Source: Micropterix aruncella (Eukaryota > Arthropoda > Insecta > Lepidoptera > Micropterigidae). From it: a stretch of 64,000 bases of DNA. The stretch's first letter is position 1. Each line of letters starts with the position of its first letter. This document shows positions 11,984 through 24,431 of this stretch, one piece after another. The stretch lies in assembly GCA_944548615.1 (NCBI GenBank), contig OX155980.1:44180948-44244947 (forward strand), read 5' to 3'. The position numbers were made by a program, and so were the translations under genes. The notes beneath the pieces were generated by a model. The model was not told where the DNA came from and did not search any database. It worked only from the letters and a program-made list of their open reading frames with translations.

Positions 11984-13741
11984 TCAGCAGCCAGTGTTTT
12001 GGTCAGGTTGTCCTTCGACATAGGCCTCCCCCATTTTCTTCCATTCATCTCTGTCCCAAGCCAACCTTCTCCATCCTTTCGGTAAGTCATCTTCCCATCT
12101 TTTAATTTGACGTCCTTTTCGTCTTTTCCCATTTCTAGGATACCATTCCATTACGTCCTTCGTCCATTTTTCTTTGTTGGTTCTCATGATGTGACCAGTC
12201 CAGTTCCATTTTAGTTTTCTAATTTTGTTTAAAACATCTTTCACCTTTGTTGTTTTCCTTATTTTTGAGGTCGTCCACCTGTCCTGTAGCCTTATGTTTA
12301 TCATGCTTCGCTCCATGTTTCGTTGGCATACTATAAGTTTATGGTTGTTTTTGTTCATGACAGGCCAAGTTTGACACCCGTAAGTAAGACATGGGAGAAT
12401 GCATGTATTATAAAGTTTACTTTTTATTGACATTGGTATCGTTTCATTTTTAACTATCTCTTTTAGTGACCAGTACCGTTTCCAAGTGTTGCTTATTCTT
12501 CTATCGATTTCTTTTGAGTATTTGTCTTTTATTGATATTATCTGTCCTAAATATATATATTCATCTACATATTCGATAATTTCTTGTCCTATTTCTATGT
12601 CTTCCTTTAATGCATTCGTCATTACTTTGGTCTTCGTTGGATTCATGGATAGACCTGCTTTTCTGCTTTCGAAATCTAGTTGTTGTAACATAGTTTGTAA
12701 TATGTCTGGTCTCTCAGCGAATATCACAATGTCGTCGGCGAATCTTAGGTGATTTATGTTTAATCCGTTAATGTTTATTCCAAAATCTCCCCAATTTATA
12801 TTTCTGAATATGTTTTCTAACACTGCCGTAAAAAGTGTTACGGCAGTGTTAGAAAACATCGACGGCCTCCTCGCATGGGGTGCGAGTCCTGGGTAGGACA
12901 CTGGGTCAACCAGTCTCCCCTGGGAATCAAACCTCTGGCGCCCCTGGACGGTCTGCGCACCGTGCGGGGTTTGCTCCAATCGGTTGTGCTCTCCGACTAA
13001 CAGTCGGGGGAGTCTGGGAACTGTACTGTTTCCTATAGAGCGGGGGTGGTTGCGTACCTTATGGCGACTGCTCTGGAATTGACCATTGGCCATCCGATCC
13101 CGGGTAAGAGGCGGGCAAAGGACGCCTTGGTCCGCGAAGATTGTACGGTCTGCGCACCGTGCGGGGTTTGCTCCAATCGGTTGTGCTCTCCGTTTCACCG
13201 CTTCATAAGGGAGAGGACCGCGCAAGCGACCTCGAACTCGGTACCAATCGAGAGACCGGAGAAATCTGGTCACAATTGGAAGTGAGGGCGCGAGTATCTC
13301 GAGCCCGCCGGGTTACTCCTGGCTAACTCGCGGTAAGGCGTTGGACTCTCACGGGTTGTTGACGTAGCTGGACGTAGAATGTACTGTCCAAAGTCTCTAC
13401 GTTCACTGCAGGGCGATAGAACGACTAATCGTTAAAACGTCCTGTGGTGACGGGCTCGCCCGTTGTAGTTGACACCGCAAGATGCCGTAAAAAGTTTTGG
13501 AGAAAGTGGATCGCCTTGCCTGACGCCTTTCTGTATACTAAACTCTTCTCCTTGTTGTTCCAGTCGGACCGTTGCTGTGGCGTTTTTATAGATTTCTTTT
13601 ATTATTCTTATGTATTTACTTTCTACGTCCTGGTTTTTCAGCGTTTTCCAGATATAGTTATGATTCAAAGAATCAAAAGCTTTATTGTAATCGACGAATG
13701 CCATGTAGTAGCGTTTATATTTCCTTGCCATATTTTAAATT
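11984..13741 (-). mobile_element. RTE-type LINE, 5'-truncated, split by a 646-bp insertion
   Basis: The minus strand carries contiguous reverse-transcriptase sequence. 13741-13496 holds the RT palm start (AFVDYNKAFDSL; GVRQGDPLSPKLF). After the insertion, 12823-11984 holds the catalytic FADD (12731-12742), the SRKAGLSMNPTKTK box and a long C-terminal region ending in a stop at 11984. This motif set is that of RTE-group LINEs, whose product copies element RNA into DNA at a nick made by its own endonuclease. The endonuclease domain is absent because the copy stops at about 13741. The reading frame is otherwise well kept, so the insertion and truncation are the main lesions. The 429-codon frame starting inside the insert is an accidental fusion. 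Confidence 0.75.
12837..13482. mobile_element. 646-bp GC-rich insertion in the RTE reverse transcriptase
   Basis: The insertion is bounded by the 13-bp direct repeat tgccgtaaaaagt (12824-12836 and 13483-13495), which reads as a target-site duplication. Removing one copy restores the RT reading frame across the junction. The insert is much more GC-rich than its surroundings. It contains an exact 47-bp repeat (12949-12995 and 13146-13192) and has no terminal inverted repeats or poly(A). Its first 22 bases (12838-12859) are an exact inverted copy of the flanking target (12810-12831). It could be a 5' fragment of another retroelement or a SINE-like unit. The family is not recognised. Confidence 0.65.
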
Positions 13742-15085
13742 GTTAGAAAGAATTTCAGGGATATACCCTTATTTAATAATTAAACCTGATAAAAGAAAGA
13801 AAATATTTAATTCTAAAAGCTGCCATGATAGTAGCCAATATGTAAGTAGATCTTGCTGGGTTGATAGACTTGTTAGCTCAAAAAAAAAATTGTTATGCTA
13901 AAATCAAAAACGCGTATAGAAACAAGTAGGTAAAAGTGCATTGAATGAAACCTTAAGTTAGTTAGCTAGCTTAATGATGCATCGTTAGCGAATCAATCAA
14001 CCGATGACTACTAATAATGACCATTATTCAAACTAAAATCCGATTAGATTCCCTGTGGGATATTGTGATCCGCAATTATTGGTCAGTATTATCGTTGTAA
14101 TGCGTTAATACTACTGCATTTAATGAACCTCCTCCTATATCAAGTGCATAATGCCATTAATCTCATCCTATCATGTTTTATAGCGGCATATATACATATT
14201 ACATATCCGTTGTCGCTATCAATAGCAATATCGTGTCGAATATACCTCTCAACAGAGTGTGTCGTATTTTTGATACCACATGTAAAGGATTAGACATATT
14301 AAATGATTCCAAGAACTAAATTAAGGACTCGATCCAATATATTCTCCTACTTTATTAAGATATAACTAAGTGCCATCCTACTGTATTATATTATTTTATT
14401 TCATTATAACATGCCCTGTAGTATATTATGTATAATAAATATTAATATCCTATTATTAACATTACAGTCTCCTTTATATACCCCACTTTTCCCACTTGTG
14501 TTGTTAGGACAGTAAATTAGTTTTGTGTAAATAGTTTTTTGCAAATACGCTTCTATCTTGTATTTAATAATTGTAAGCTTACTGTAAAATAAAATTAAAA
14601 TTGATAGTAAACTAATATTACTCCATCACGCATATACAATCGCAATAAACTTTAAAGTGTATCAATACATTAGGTATCAAAATAGGTACCTACTTATTAT
14701 TTTTTTTATTAAATAAAAAAATATATATCTGGAAGATAACGGTGCTTAATTTTAGGGCTATCGCGAGATTTGATCAACGAACCGGAGATGTGTATTTCCT
14801 GAATTCGTTATATCGAGTCGAAATAAGACCAAAATTGGATATTTTCGCATGAGATTTATGGCAGCCGACGTTTCAGCGAAATTGTATTCACCGCTACCAC
14901 GGATGGACTGATGAGCTGTCAGTCTTATCGGCAGCTGTCGTTGTCCGGGTTGGCGGCAAATCGTCGCACATGCTACGTAGATTGTATCTGTCGGTCACTA
15001 AGTGCGACTTTTTAAATCTTACTTCACACAATCGTCATTGCCTCTTCTTTTTACCTTTTTACCTCTTACCATGTTTTTGCGTCTG
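13742..15085. other. AT-rich DNA without recognisable gene
   Basis: No gene seen. The part at 14860-14980 is GC-richer (cagccgacgtttcagcg, ggactgatgagctgtcag) and may belong to the 5' side of the following LINE or to another repeat, but nothing decisive is visible. Confidence 0.4.
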
Positions 15086-15088
15086 TAA

Positions 15089-15808
15089 AGTCGACATTTC
15101 TTTAAAAAAAATACAATTCGTAACCATATCGAGGTTGAGATTAAAAAGACATCGGACAAACTAAAGGATATTGAAGAACATTGTAACGAGGCTTTGCGTT
15201 ATCATTCTCAAGTGGACAGCAATACTAAAGTTATCTCTCATATGGAAAAGAGAAACGCGGAACTACAAGTGAGACTAAGTGGAATGGAACGGAAACTCGA
15301 TGAAATGGAGTACAAAAATAAAGAACTAAATGTTGAGATAAGAGGAATTCCAGAGAACAAAGAAGAAAATCTAGCAAAAATCCTGATGAATATAGCCAAA
15401 GTCATCTCTCTCTCGTTAAATGAAACAGACTTCAGTAATATTTATCGAGTTGCGCCAGTCGACCAAAAATACTCCCAACCACGCACAGTCGTCGCCCGGT
15501 TAAGAAATATAAAAACAAGAAATGAATTCTTGGACGCCGTAAAATCTTATAACCAAAGCAGGTCAAATGCTAATAAGTTACATACACAGGATCCCAACTT
15601 CAACGGAGACAAAAAGCCGATATTCATTTCTGAAAATTACACGTACAGACAACGACATCTATTTTACTTGGCACGCAATTACTCGAAAACTCATGCTTGG
15701 AAATTCGTCTGGATGAAGAACGGCAGGTTATATCTTCGGCAGAGCAAAGAAAGCAAGATATTCGCCATAAATAATGAACAACAACTTCAGGAATTAAAAT
15801 CCGTTTGA
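15089..15808 (+). pseudogene. LINE ORF1 with baculovirus FP-like domain, N-terminally truncated
   Basis: The frame is open from 15089. The first internal Met at 15194 gives 204 residues, but similar residues continue upstream of it, so the true start is probably lost. The N-terminal 60 residues form a charged, heptad-rich coiled coil (many E, K and L). From about residue 45 come the VEIRGIPEN, LNETDFSNIYRVAP and PRTVVARL motifs, and a tail with AWKFVWMKNGRLYLRQ. This is the pattern of FP25K-like nucleic-acid-binding ORF1 proteins in insect CR1/Jockey LINEs. Such proteins are thought to bind element RNA as trimers or larger assemblies. It lies about 340 bp upstream of ORF2. An RNA-chaperone role is inferred from the family. 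Confidence 0.75.
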
Positions 15809-16145
15809 CGGTTAGCCGCCTGTTCTGACCAAACATATTTAAAAATTAGACTAAAACTTTTGCTAAAACTCACTTCCACTTCTAGTCTGTCTTCCTATAA
15901 TTACTATATGTGCTTCTGTTTAGATTATATTATTTTATATTATATTATGTGCTTCCAATACTTATTTATTTTATTTATATTATGTTCGATATTTAAATTA
16001 ATTACGATAAAAAAAAACTTTTTTTCAGTAAGAAATCATACATATATTGTTAATTATTATATTTTACATTCTTCGCGAAATATAATAAATGTTTTTATTA
16101 TTTTAACGCTATTCTATAAATATGCAGTACACCACTTAGATTTTT

Positions 16146-17111
16146 ATGTATATTTACTCCAAGGATGTTGCTAATATTCGATATCAAGCCCACAAAATAT
16201 ATTTTCTGGCATGGGGAGGGTCCACAAATCAACTGAAGTTACTATGCGTAAATTCTTCCATCGTGATTAAAGACTTTAATGGTGAAATTGACGACTATAC
16301 TCACATAGATACCATTGAAATAAGCAGTAGCGAAGATATTAAATCAATCGCCAACCTACCATTTTTGAAGGTTTTCTGTGTTAACATTAGGAGCTATTCA
16401 AAAAACATCGATGCTTTATTAGTACTGCTTGAAGATCTGAAAATAAATTTTGACCTTATTATTTTAACTGAATGCTGGAACAAAAATATAAGCCAGCTTA
16501 TTTACCTTGATGGTTATGTAGTAAAAGTAACTGAATTATCAATGCGACAGAACGATGGTATCATTGTTTATTACAAATCAAACCTTAATGTGACCATATC
16601 GGAACTACTCGTCACTGAATCAAACTGCTTGCAAATTTTAATAGACGATAAGTTATGTATCTTTGCAGTTTATAGATCTCCATCTTACAAAAATATAAGC
16701 CCGTTCCTTGCATCGATTAGCTCAAAAATAAAGTCGATGAGTATTTCGTTTTCAGATGTTGCCCTTGTTGGATATGTAAATATTAATATAATAAACCGAA
16801 TGCATCCGCAAGCAGACGAATATCTAAACTTAATGGCTGAGCTTGGACTTCAAGTTGGAATAAACAAACCAACTCGAGTGGAAAATGGATCGTGTTCCTG
16901 CATTGACCATGCGATGATAAAATCTAAAAAGAAATGTATGTCGTTTGTTTATCAAAGTAAATTCACTGACCATTTTCCAATTATGCTGATAATTCCAAGC
17001 GAAAATAAAAGAAATAATCATCACAAAACATTTACAAGGACAACACTAGAATTTGATAAACTCACTGACAGTAGGTCAGATACTCTGAACTCTGGGAAGA
17101 TACTTTTATAG
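16146..17111 (+). pseudogene. LINE ORF2 part 1: AP-like endonuclease domain
   Basis: The translated frame (321 codons to a stop at 17111) contains the ordered motifs of an apurinic-type endonuclease. These are an NIRS block (about 16386), LTECWN with the catalytic Glu (about 16468), the YRSPS block, a GYVNINI box (16770 onward), SCIDHAMIK and TDHFPI with the terminal His. In active enzymes the fourth box is GDFN, with an Asp that binds the metal and activates it. Here codon 16773-16775 encodes Tyr, so strand nicking is probably lost. The domain should open target DNA for priming by the downstream RT. The Met at 16146 is only a convenient start. ORF2 continues in another frame just before the stop. 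Confidence 0.75.
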
Positions 17112-17809
17112 AGACAAACGTAGATATTGCTTTCGAAAAATTCATATCTATATTAAAAAGGCATATTGATCAGTCCACAGTTACTAATACAGGCAATATT
17201 AGACACAGGAGTAGAAAAATAAAACCTTGGATTACCAGAGGTCTTGTAAATAGTATACACAAACGGGACAAGATTCACAAACAGCTGGTTAGAGATCCGG
17301 ATAACTACGAACTATATATATATTACAAAAAATACAGGAACCTTTGCAATAAACTAATTAAAACTGAGAAAGAGTTATACTATAAAAATAAATTACGCAG
17401 TTTCCGAAATGATACTAAGATAGTATGGCAAACCATTAGAGAAATAACAAGCACAGAAAAACAGCCGGTAGATATAAACAAAATGAAAATAAACGGGAAT
17501 ATTGTAAACACCACTACAGATTCAAATGAAATAAGGGAACACTTAAATAATTTCTTTTCAAGCGTTGGTAGTAATCTAGCTCATGCTCACCTGCAGAACC
17601 TAAAAATGAGCGAGAGTCAACTAGTAAACTTGGCAAATAGCCCACAAGCGGATGCTCTTATCATTATGCCATGTCTGCAACAAACTAATGAATCAGAAAT
17701 ACTTCAAATAATAAACCAATTGAAATGTAGTAAATCGTCAGGCCAGGATGGTATTTCTTCCTTTGTATTAAAACAAATAAAATCATACAGAGTTTCTCCA
17801 TATAATTAA
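17105..17809 (+). pseudogene. LINE ORF2 part 2: linker between endonuclease and RT
   Basis: This frame continues the protein after the frameshift near 17105. It has a basic, lysine- and asparagine-rich region (IKPWITRGLVNSIHKRDK is a typical CR1/Jockey linker phrase) and then the NEIREHLNNFFSSVG block and KSSGQDGISSFVLK. These immediately precede the fingers of the reverse transcriptase. A stop at 17807-17809 ends the frame. The neighbouring frame carries on with the INLSLKMGVFP phrase, so a small indel at about 17785-17800 separates this part from part 3. No separate gene start is present. The Met at 17483 is internal to the linker. Confidence 0.7.
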
Positions 17810-19229
17810 CCTGAGCCTAAAAATGGGAGTATTTCCTAAATGTTTGAAAACAAGTATCATAACACCTATCTTTAAAGGTGGTGATTCTTTGGCCGCAGAG
17901 AATTATAGACCCATATCACTCTTGAGTACGGTGAGTAAAATTCTAAAACATGTGGTCAAACGGCGTCTTAACAGTTTTTTAGACAAATACAATATTTTGG
18001 CACATAACCAGTTTGGCTTTCGGAAGGGGCTCGGTACAGGAGATGCGTTAATTGAACTCACTGAACATGTCAAAGAATCTTTAGATAAAGGAGAGAAATG
18101 TGCGGCAGTCTTCCTCGACCTTGCTAAGGCTTTCGACACTGTCTCGCACCCCTTGCTGATGACTAAACTGAAACGGATCGGACTCGGAGAAAATGCGCTA
18201 GAGTGGTTTAAATCGTATCTATCAGAAAGACTGCAGATGACTAGACTCCGCGAAGAATATAGTTCTACACAGAATATAACGTATGGTGTCCCACAGGGCA
18301 GCGTGTTGGGTCCAATTCTCTTTTTGGTGTATCTGAATGATTTCTGCAAACTCCCGGCAATAGGAAAGGTCATCAGTTTTGCCGACGACACCGTTTTATT
18401 GGTCAAGTCTTCGACTTGGGCAGATCTGTTGACCGATACTGAATTAGTACTGAGAAACGCGAAGAGATGGTTGGATAGAAACTTATTGACCTTAAATATA
18501 AGTAAAACGAATTTTATGACCTTTAGCAAGACAAACACTGACCAACCAACTTCAACTATTAAGCTTCACTCGTGCATCAGAACGCAAGATTGCCAGTGTA
18601 TGAATGTCGACAGGGTGTCCTCCATTAAGTACTTGGGCGTGATGTTATACAACAGACTGCGCTGGGAGGATCATTTAACGAAGGTTGCGGCAAGACTGAT
18701 AAAACTTGTGTATTACTTTAGGAGTTTGCGGAACATCTTAGATTTCAATACGCTAAGAAGTGTCTACTTTGCTGTCTGCGAGTCGGTTATTCGATATGGC
18801 ATTATAACTTGGGGCTGTGCGGCAAAAACGCTTGTGGCCACCCTTTACAAAGCGCAAAAGGCTATACTGAGGGTGATCAATAAAAAACCCCAAACATATT
18901 CTTCCGATGACCTTTTCCGAGAGTATAGAGTGTTGAGTGTGAGAAAAATGTTTGTGCTGGTAACTCTCACTAAATTCCAGAGTGAGTTAGGAGAACAGAA
19001 AAAAAGCCAGAAATCTCGTGTAACAAGAAGATCGACACAAACAAATTTTTCAATACCACTCAGGAGATCCGCTTTTGGCCAATCCAGTTTCTCTTATCTT
19101 GCCCCCAAATTTTATAATTGCCTACCACCTAACATTAAAGACATTAAAATATCATATAAATTTAAAAATAGTTTGAGTGCCTACCTCTTAAATTGTACAT
19201 ATGCAGATATTGAAAACATTATTAAATAA
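17790..19229 (+). pseudogene. LINE ORF2 part 3: reverse transcriptase
   Basis: A frame of about 470 codons covers the reverse transcriptase. It has fingers with NYRPISLLSTVSKILK, palm A with VFLDLAKAFDTVSH, the B box GVPQGSVLGPILF, and the catalytic FADD (18378-18389). Thumb and C-terminal regions follow, including SIKYLGVMLYNRLRWEDHL and a RYGIITWG block. This motif series is that of the CR1/Jockey group. The enzyme would copy element RNA at the nicked target. No internal stop was found in this long part, so most inactivating damage lies upstream. The first Met (17823) sits in the middle of the fingers and is not a natural start. Confidence 0.85.
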
Positions 19230-19645
19230 TTGAATCTCTATAATCTTTATAATAAAAACATAATATTATATGTAGTAATATAAATTGATGATTTCTAAAC
19301 GTAATTTTATTTTAATTTTTGTGAATTTATTTTGTATATTATTAAAACATATTATTTAATACATATATAAATATATATTAATTTTTATCATGTTTTAAAA
19401 TAAAATAATATTGACAATTTTCATGACATTTTCTTACGAATTTTTATTAGGTAATTAAGATATTTCTGTTACATTAAGTATGATTTTGATTATTTATATA
19501 AATATAATATTATAGATTTCTTAGGATAACTAAAATAAATTGTCTACCTTGGAACAGGCGGCAGCCTAGTTAGGTTAAGACTTTTGTATATTGAATGTAC
19601 CCATAATTTTAACTCAATAAAATAATTTGAAATTTTGAAATTCTA

Positions 19646-22600
19646 CTCTAGACTAGTAAAAAATTGACAGGACTTTCAAATTGCAAGAACTGAGCTTCGG
19701 TTAATATATTTGAAAATTATGACCTTTTAAGCTTTTCAACTTTTGTAACTCAAGATCGGACAGTTTGATTCCAAAAAATCTCCTTTTACTTGATTTAATC
19801 TCATTAAGACAAAGAGATTGTAAATGTAGCTGTACGGATAACATGCGATTTCATAGTCGCCGTCTGTATAATTGCTCCCCGATTCATTCTAGATACAGAA
19901 CCTTAAATCAAGCCATTTCTTCCCATTGACAAATATTGCAGCCGAATAATTGCTTAAATCAGTCAACTAGCTTATGAAACATAATGTTTACAGGTAGCCA
20001 GATAGTCATACAGACTAATTGGCTGTCGATACAGTTAAGTTATTTTTCTCAACTATTCACGACAAAAACGAATAATAGTAGTTAGGCATAAGGGTAGGTA
20101 TAAGAGTATAATTAAATAATTTAAGGAAGTCATTCTTATTATGGCTATGGCAGAGACTCGGCAGTGTTTATGACATTTCCCTCAAAATGCGATGTCATGC
20201 GAGTATAGCTAAATCCTCTAATTCATGTAAAATGTAGTAGGTATGCATCCCAGCTGTGCCTCGAGCAGTTTTCCTTCAAAGCAGCTTACGAATTTGCCCT
20301 CAGTAATTGAAATAGCAAATTGCGCTTTCAAGCTTTGTGCATTAAATTTTCCTTGCACATGATTGAGCGCCTTTGATAAGTCTGATATTATAATTTTACA
20401 AACGGAAATGCGCAGCGTCAAAGGGTAAGCGGTTTAAAGACTTTACAATTTTCCGTTTCTGCAAAATGTAATTCCCAATATTATAGAGGCAATAAAGCTC
20501 TGACAGATCTTCATATTACTACTCGTCGCTTGGTTATTCGTGGTAGTTAGAGTCGTAAGCGCCTCAAAAGTCAAACTAATATTTTTATTTCGGGTCACTG
20601 TGACTCGTATGAATGGATCGAATCCGACCGTTCACGTAGGGCCATCTAAAGGGACGGAAAAGAAAGTCGGGACTCCCATAAAAACGAGAGTGACGTAGCA
20701 AATAAATGGGTTATGCATTGCTGCCAAACATAATTAAAAACTAGTGAATGCTTAACCATAGTTATAAAATGGTACCAATAACGATAATTTGCGGTTTACT
20801 TGAAGTTCACCTTCTTCCGTTAAGCCTTTAAAGGCAATAAATAAATAAGCCTTTTAAATAAACGATCGCATTTCACATCGATTTCATGCATTTCTCCTAA
20901 CTATTTTTACTGATATTTTCCATGATTTATTTGCACATTATAAAAAGAAGGCATCAATGTATATAGTCATTGAGTTTTTTTAACGAAAACCAATATTAAG
21001 ATTAAAATATAAAAGTTATATCTGTCACAAAAAAAAGTACTACGCAGTTTTGACTTTACGTATATTTTGAATAAAAAAATATACTTATAAAGATTCAATA
21101 TTTAAGTTTATGATTAAACATAAAATTTATAAGAAGTTCTACACCCTGTTGTCTTAATATAAATCCAGGTAAAAACTAATATTTAAAAAAAATGTACACT
21201 AGAATCCTTTCGGCTTATGATCAATCGGAAAAAATAATAAATTGTAGGGAAAAATATGTATCTTAATAGGTTACGATACATGGCGCTTTATTTTCGGGTT
21301 TGAAATAACTATGATAATATTTTCATTAAAATTGAAAAAGGGAGAAAGTGTGAAAAGTATTCGACTGTTAAATATACAACCTTTAATTTTTTAAAAAAAC
21401 AATTTACTGTGCGCGATTTTTTTTAAATTATTTTTTTTTTGGAATAGTCCGTATTTTTTTTATATACTCGTAGAAATAATTTGCAGAAAAAAATAATTAA
21501 AGGGCGATAACCCAATGATGTAGTTTTAAATAAAGTATGACTGGGATATAAATTAGTTTGAAATAATTTTTGTTTTGATAGTTTTTTCGATCATTAAGGG
21601 TATTGTTCATTAAAAGCATCAAGTACTCGTAGGTATATCGAAAATTAGAGAAAAATGTAGCAGAAGGTTTGATTGTTGTTAAAGAAAGATTTCGACTTTT
21701 TACAATTGGACACGAGTGATGGCTCTGCAATCTGGTTCTAGGATTTTTTTCTTTTTTTCTAAAAGATTTTTTATTGTCCTTTATTTTTTATTTTTGCGTA
21801 TCAGAACATATAACCCTAAAATTCCACATCCCTACCAACCCCCAATATTTTTTAAAAATGAAAATAATCATAAGTTCATAAAAAAGTGACTGTTTAAAAC
21901 CTTCTGAGGATTTCATAAATAATTGACCTTCTGAGAATAATTCAAAGTTATGTTTTTGTATCATAAGTGGCGCTGATTTCGAATTCTGTGGTATTGACGT
22001 ACATACGCATTCAATACATGCGCAAGTCACGACCTGCATCGTAGCTAGCGTTGTTTTACACATCAATTTATGTTCGCTGTGTTTCGATATTCCATGCACC
22101 ACAATTGCGTAAATATTGAGTGTAATTTTCATCGTAAAACATATTGAAATAACGTAAATCCTGAATAAAGGACTTAAACGCGTACTGATTGAACACATAT
22201 TCCCATATTTGCGCGCTAATTACATTAACCACGGGTGGCTTAGTAAACATGCTATTTTTCCCGCAAAAATAATGATGTTGACACTATTAATTTCAAAATA
22301 CAACACTCGTTGCCTGGCAATGAGATATCGTTTTAATCGATCGACACTGTTTTCGATCCTGACAAAGCAGTCAACTATCCTGTTGAATTCTTGAATTCAC
22401 TGGATTAGTGAAAAGGCCATCACCTAACCTGCGATAAAAAATAATGTTTCGTAATTTGAATGCACCTATGCTATGCAATGACAAGCGATTAGTCATAAAA
22501 AAATCATGGTAAATGTTCTTGAAGCTGCCATTTGGAACGGAAAGTTTCAAAGTGTATTTGTTCTCCTGCCACGGATCCCAAAGATCCCTTCAGACTCGCC

Positions 22601-24414
22601 CATTCCATACCAGATAACTGCAATTTCCAGTTCGCTTGGTATTCGTAATGATTTTTAATACGTCACAAGGGCAAACAATATCCATTTGTCGGTTGGATCT
22701 AGAAAATCCCTGGTTCCGCAAGGCTATTTATACGATGCGTGCTCTCGCATTGGTAAACCATCAAGTTTATTCATTTATACACCTAATGGATTAAAGGAAA
22801 CACATTGCTCATCAACTCAAATTACGATAAAGACAAAAAAATATAAATATTTCTTTTAGTATTAAGATTCATCTATTTCAATACTTTACTTTTTTACATT
22901 AAAAATGGAAATGAATTGAGTTTATGTTTTGTTTGCTATTATTCAATAAAAATGAAAATCGTGCAAATTTGCATTATACAAGTATGTTATGGGTAAGGCG
23001 TCACATTCCACTGCTACTCGCAGGCTATCTTCAGTGTACATGTGGTTCAGTGGATCCACAGCGTTTAAGCGTCAATTTTCATGAGTCGCCACATCTCCAG
23101 TCGCCTGTACATACATTATGAGCTCACGGACCAACTGAGTTCCACGCAGTCTTTTTCACAAAGCTAATAAATATGAAAAAACATAACTGTCAGACATTTG
23201 CACACTTACAAAAACAGTTTTTTTCTATTACATTATTATACTTACCAACAATCTCACGAAAAGAACCGCATTTTTCGCCAAATGTGCCAATGACAAGCAC
23301 CTAATACCGTCCGGCCATGACACGAGAATTAAACGGCGCAGGAAAACGAGAAATTCTTCTCGTTTTTAGATTTAGCTTTGGGCAACGGTAAATCGCAATG
23401 ACGAAACGAAAAAAAATATATGGCAAACTCAATGTCAAATGTCACCTATGATATAAAAAAATGAATATCGAAAAAGCTAACCCGCTAATAGCAGGCAATC
23501 CAAAGTTCGGGCAAGACAGAGTCTTTCGGGCCCTAAATAAAAACAACAGTTGACAGAGGTTTCTATGAAATAATTAATAGAGAAAATTAAAAGTGCTCAT
23601 TGGCTTTCGAATAGTATATTTTAATTTTAATCTATGATATGTAAAAAAATAGAATAGAGACGCATATTACGAGTTTAATCAAAAAATTCAGAATGTTTTT
23701 TAAAAATAAGATTTGAAAACATGAAAAATGTTTATAAATATGGTTATGTTTCGAAGGGAAATTGTTGGCTTTATTGCAGAACAAGGTTACCAAATAATTC
23801 CATCATATGCAATAAAGGAAGGAAACATTAGACAGTTTAAAAACTATCATTTAATAATTAGTAAAATATGCATATTAAATACAGCAGAACGAATACGATA
23901 TTCGTGCTTAATTACATGATTTACATAAGGATGACTTGCTTCTGACCAGAATCTGTAGAACAAATTACGAAAATATAAAAAATCATATAGAAAAAAAATG
24001 TATCAATTGTTTTTGCCATATTGGATTGGCGAAGATAAAGTTTTGCAAAAAAGTAGAAGCCGGAAAAACAGGCTGAGAAGTATAAGTAGAAGCCAATTAA
24101 ATAAATAAAAGTCTTTGGATGGCATTTTCTAAAAGAAAAAGTATCACTACACTCAAAGAAAGGTTTTGATCGACATTTTAATCATTAGTGCCATTTCGTC
24201 ACACATACAGAAAGCACGCATCAAGACTTGAACGGGAGATGTCCGTTGGAAGAATTTTGCAATAAAAATATATCATACGTATTGAAGCTTTAATGACTTT
24301 TACAGAAATATACTTAATGGCGCTAGCGATTGAATAGTTCGACGTGAAATCTATTCGTATAACCAAAAAAAAAACTATGACTCCAGGCGGGATGGGATAG
24401 CTTACGATTAAACC
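19646..24414. other. AT-rich DNA without recognisable gene
   Basis: I see no gene, LTR, LINE or transposase motif in this 4.8 kb. Openings such as 21788-22198 (minus) have no family features and overlap other frames. A stretch at 22540-22780 is slightly richer in GC but unassigned. Confidence 0.4.
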
Positions 24415-24431
24415 TATTTATTTATTTATTT
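24415..24431 (-). repeat. (ATTT)n tract, possible LINE tail in minus orientation
   Basis: Four TTTA/ATTT units. Because LINE tails often end in (AAAT)n, the following 24432-24560 could be the 3' end of a minus-strand LINE, but no coding sequence confirms this. Confidence 0.3.

Larger units (their letters stand above)
15089..19642 (+). mobile_element. CR1/Jockey-type LINE, nearly full length but inactive
   Basis: The order is ORF1 (FP-like domain), ORF2 endonuclease, linker, reverse transcriptase, then a 3' UTR ending in two copies of ttgaaatt (about 19627-19642). Short terminal repeats of this kind in place of poly(A) are usual in CR1-group LINEs. ORF2 is broken by at least two frame changes (near 17105 and near 17790), and one endonuclease catalytic residue is replaced. 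ORF1 lacks a clear N-terminus. The 3' UTR phrase taccttggaacaggcggcagc (19545 onward) recurs in related form in the LINE stub at 31061-31615. Confidence 0.8.

Noticed and set aside
11984..13273. 429-codon minus-strand frame that looks like a novel fusion protein
   Set aside because: Its first 130 codons read through the GC-rich insert and its snap-back junction, and the rest is RTE reverse transcriptase. The fusion is an accident of insertion.
17903..18538. 211-codon minus-strand frame
   Set aside because: Antisense shadow of the LINE reverse transcriptase.
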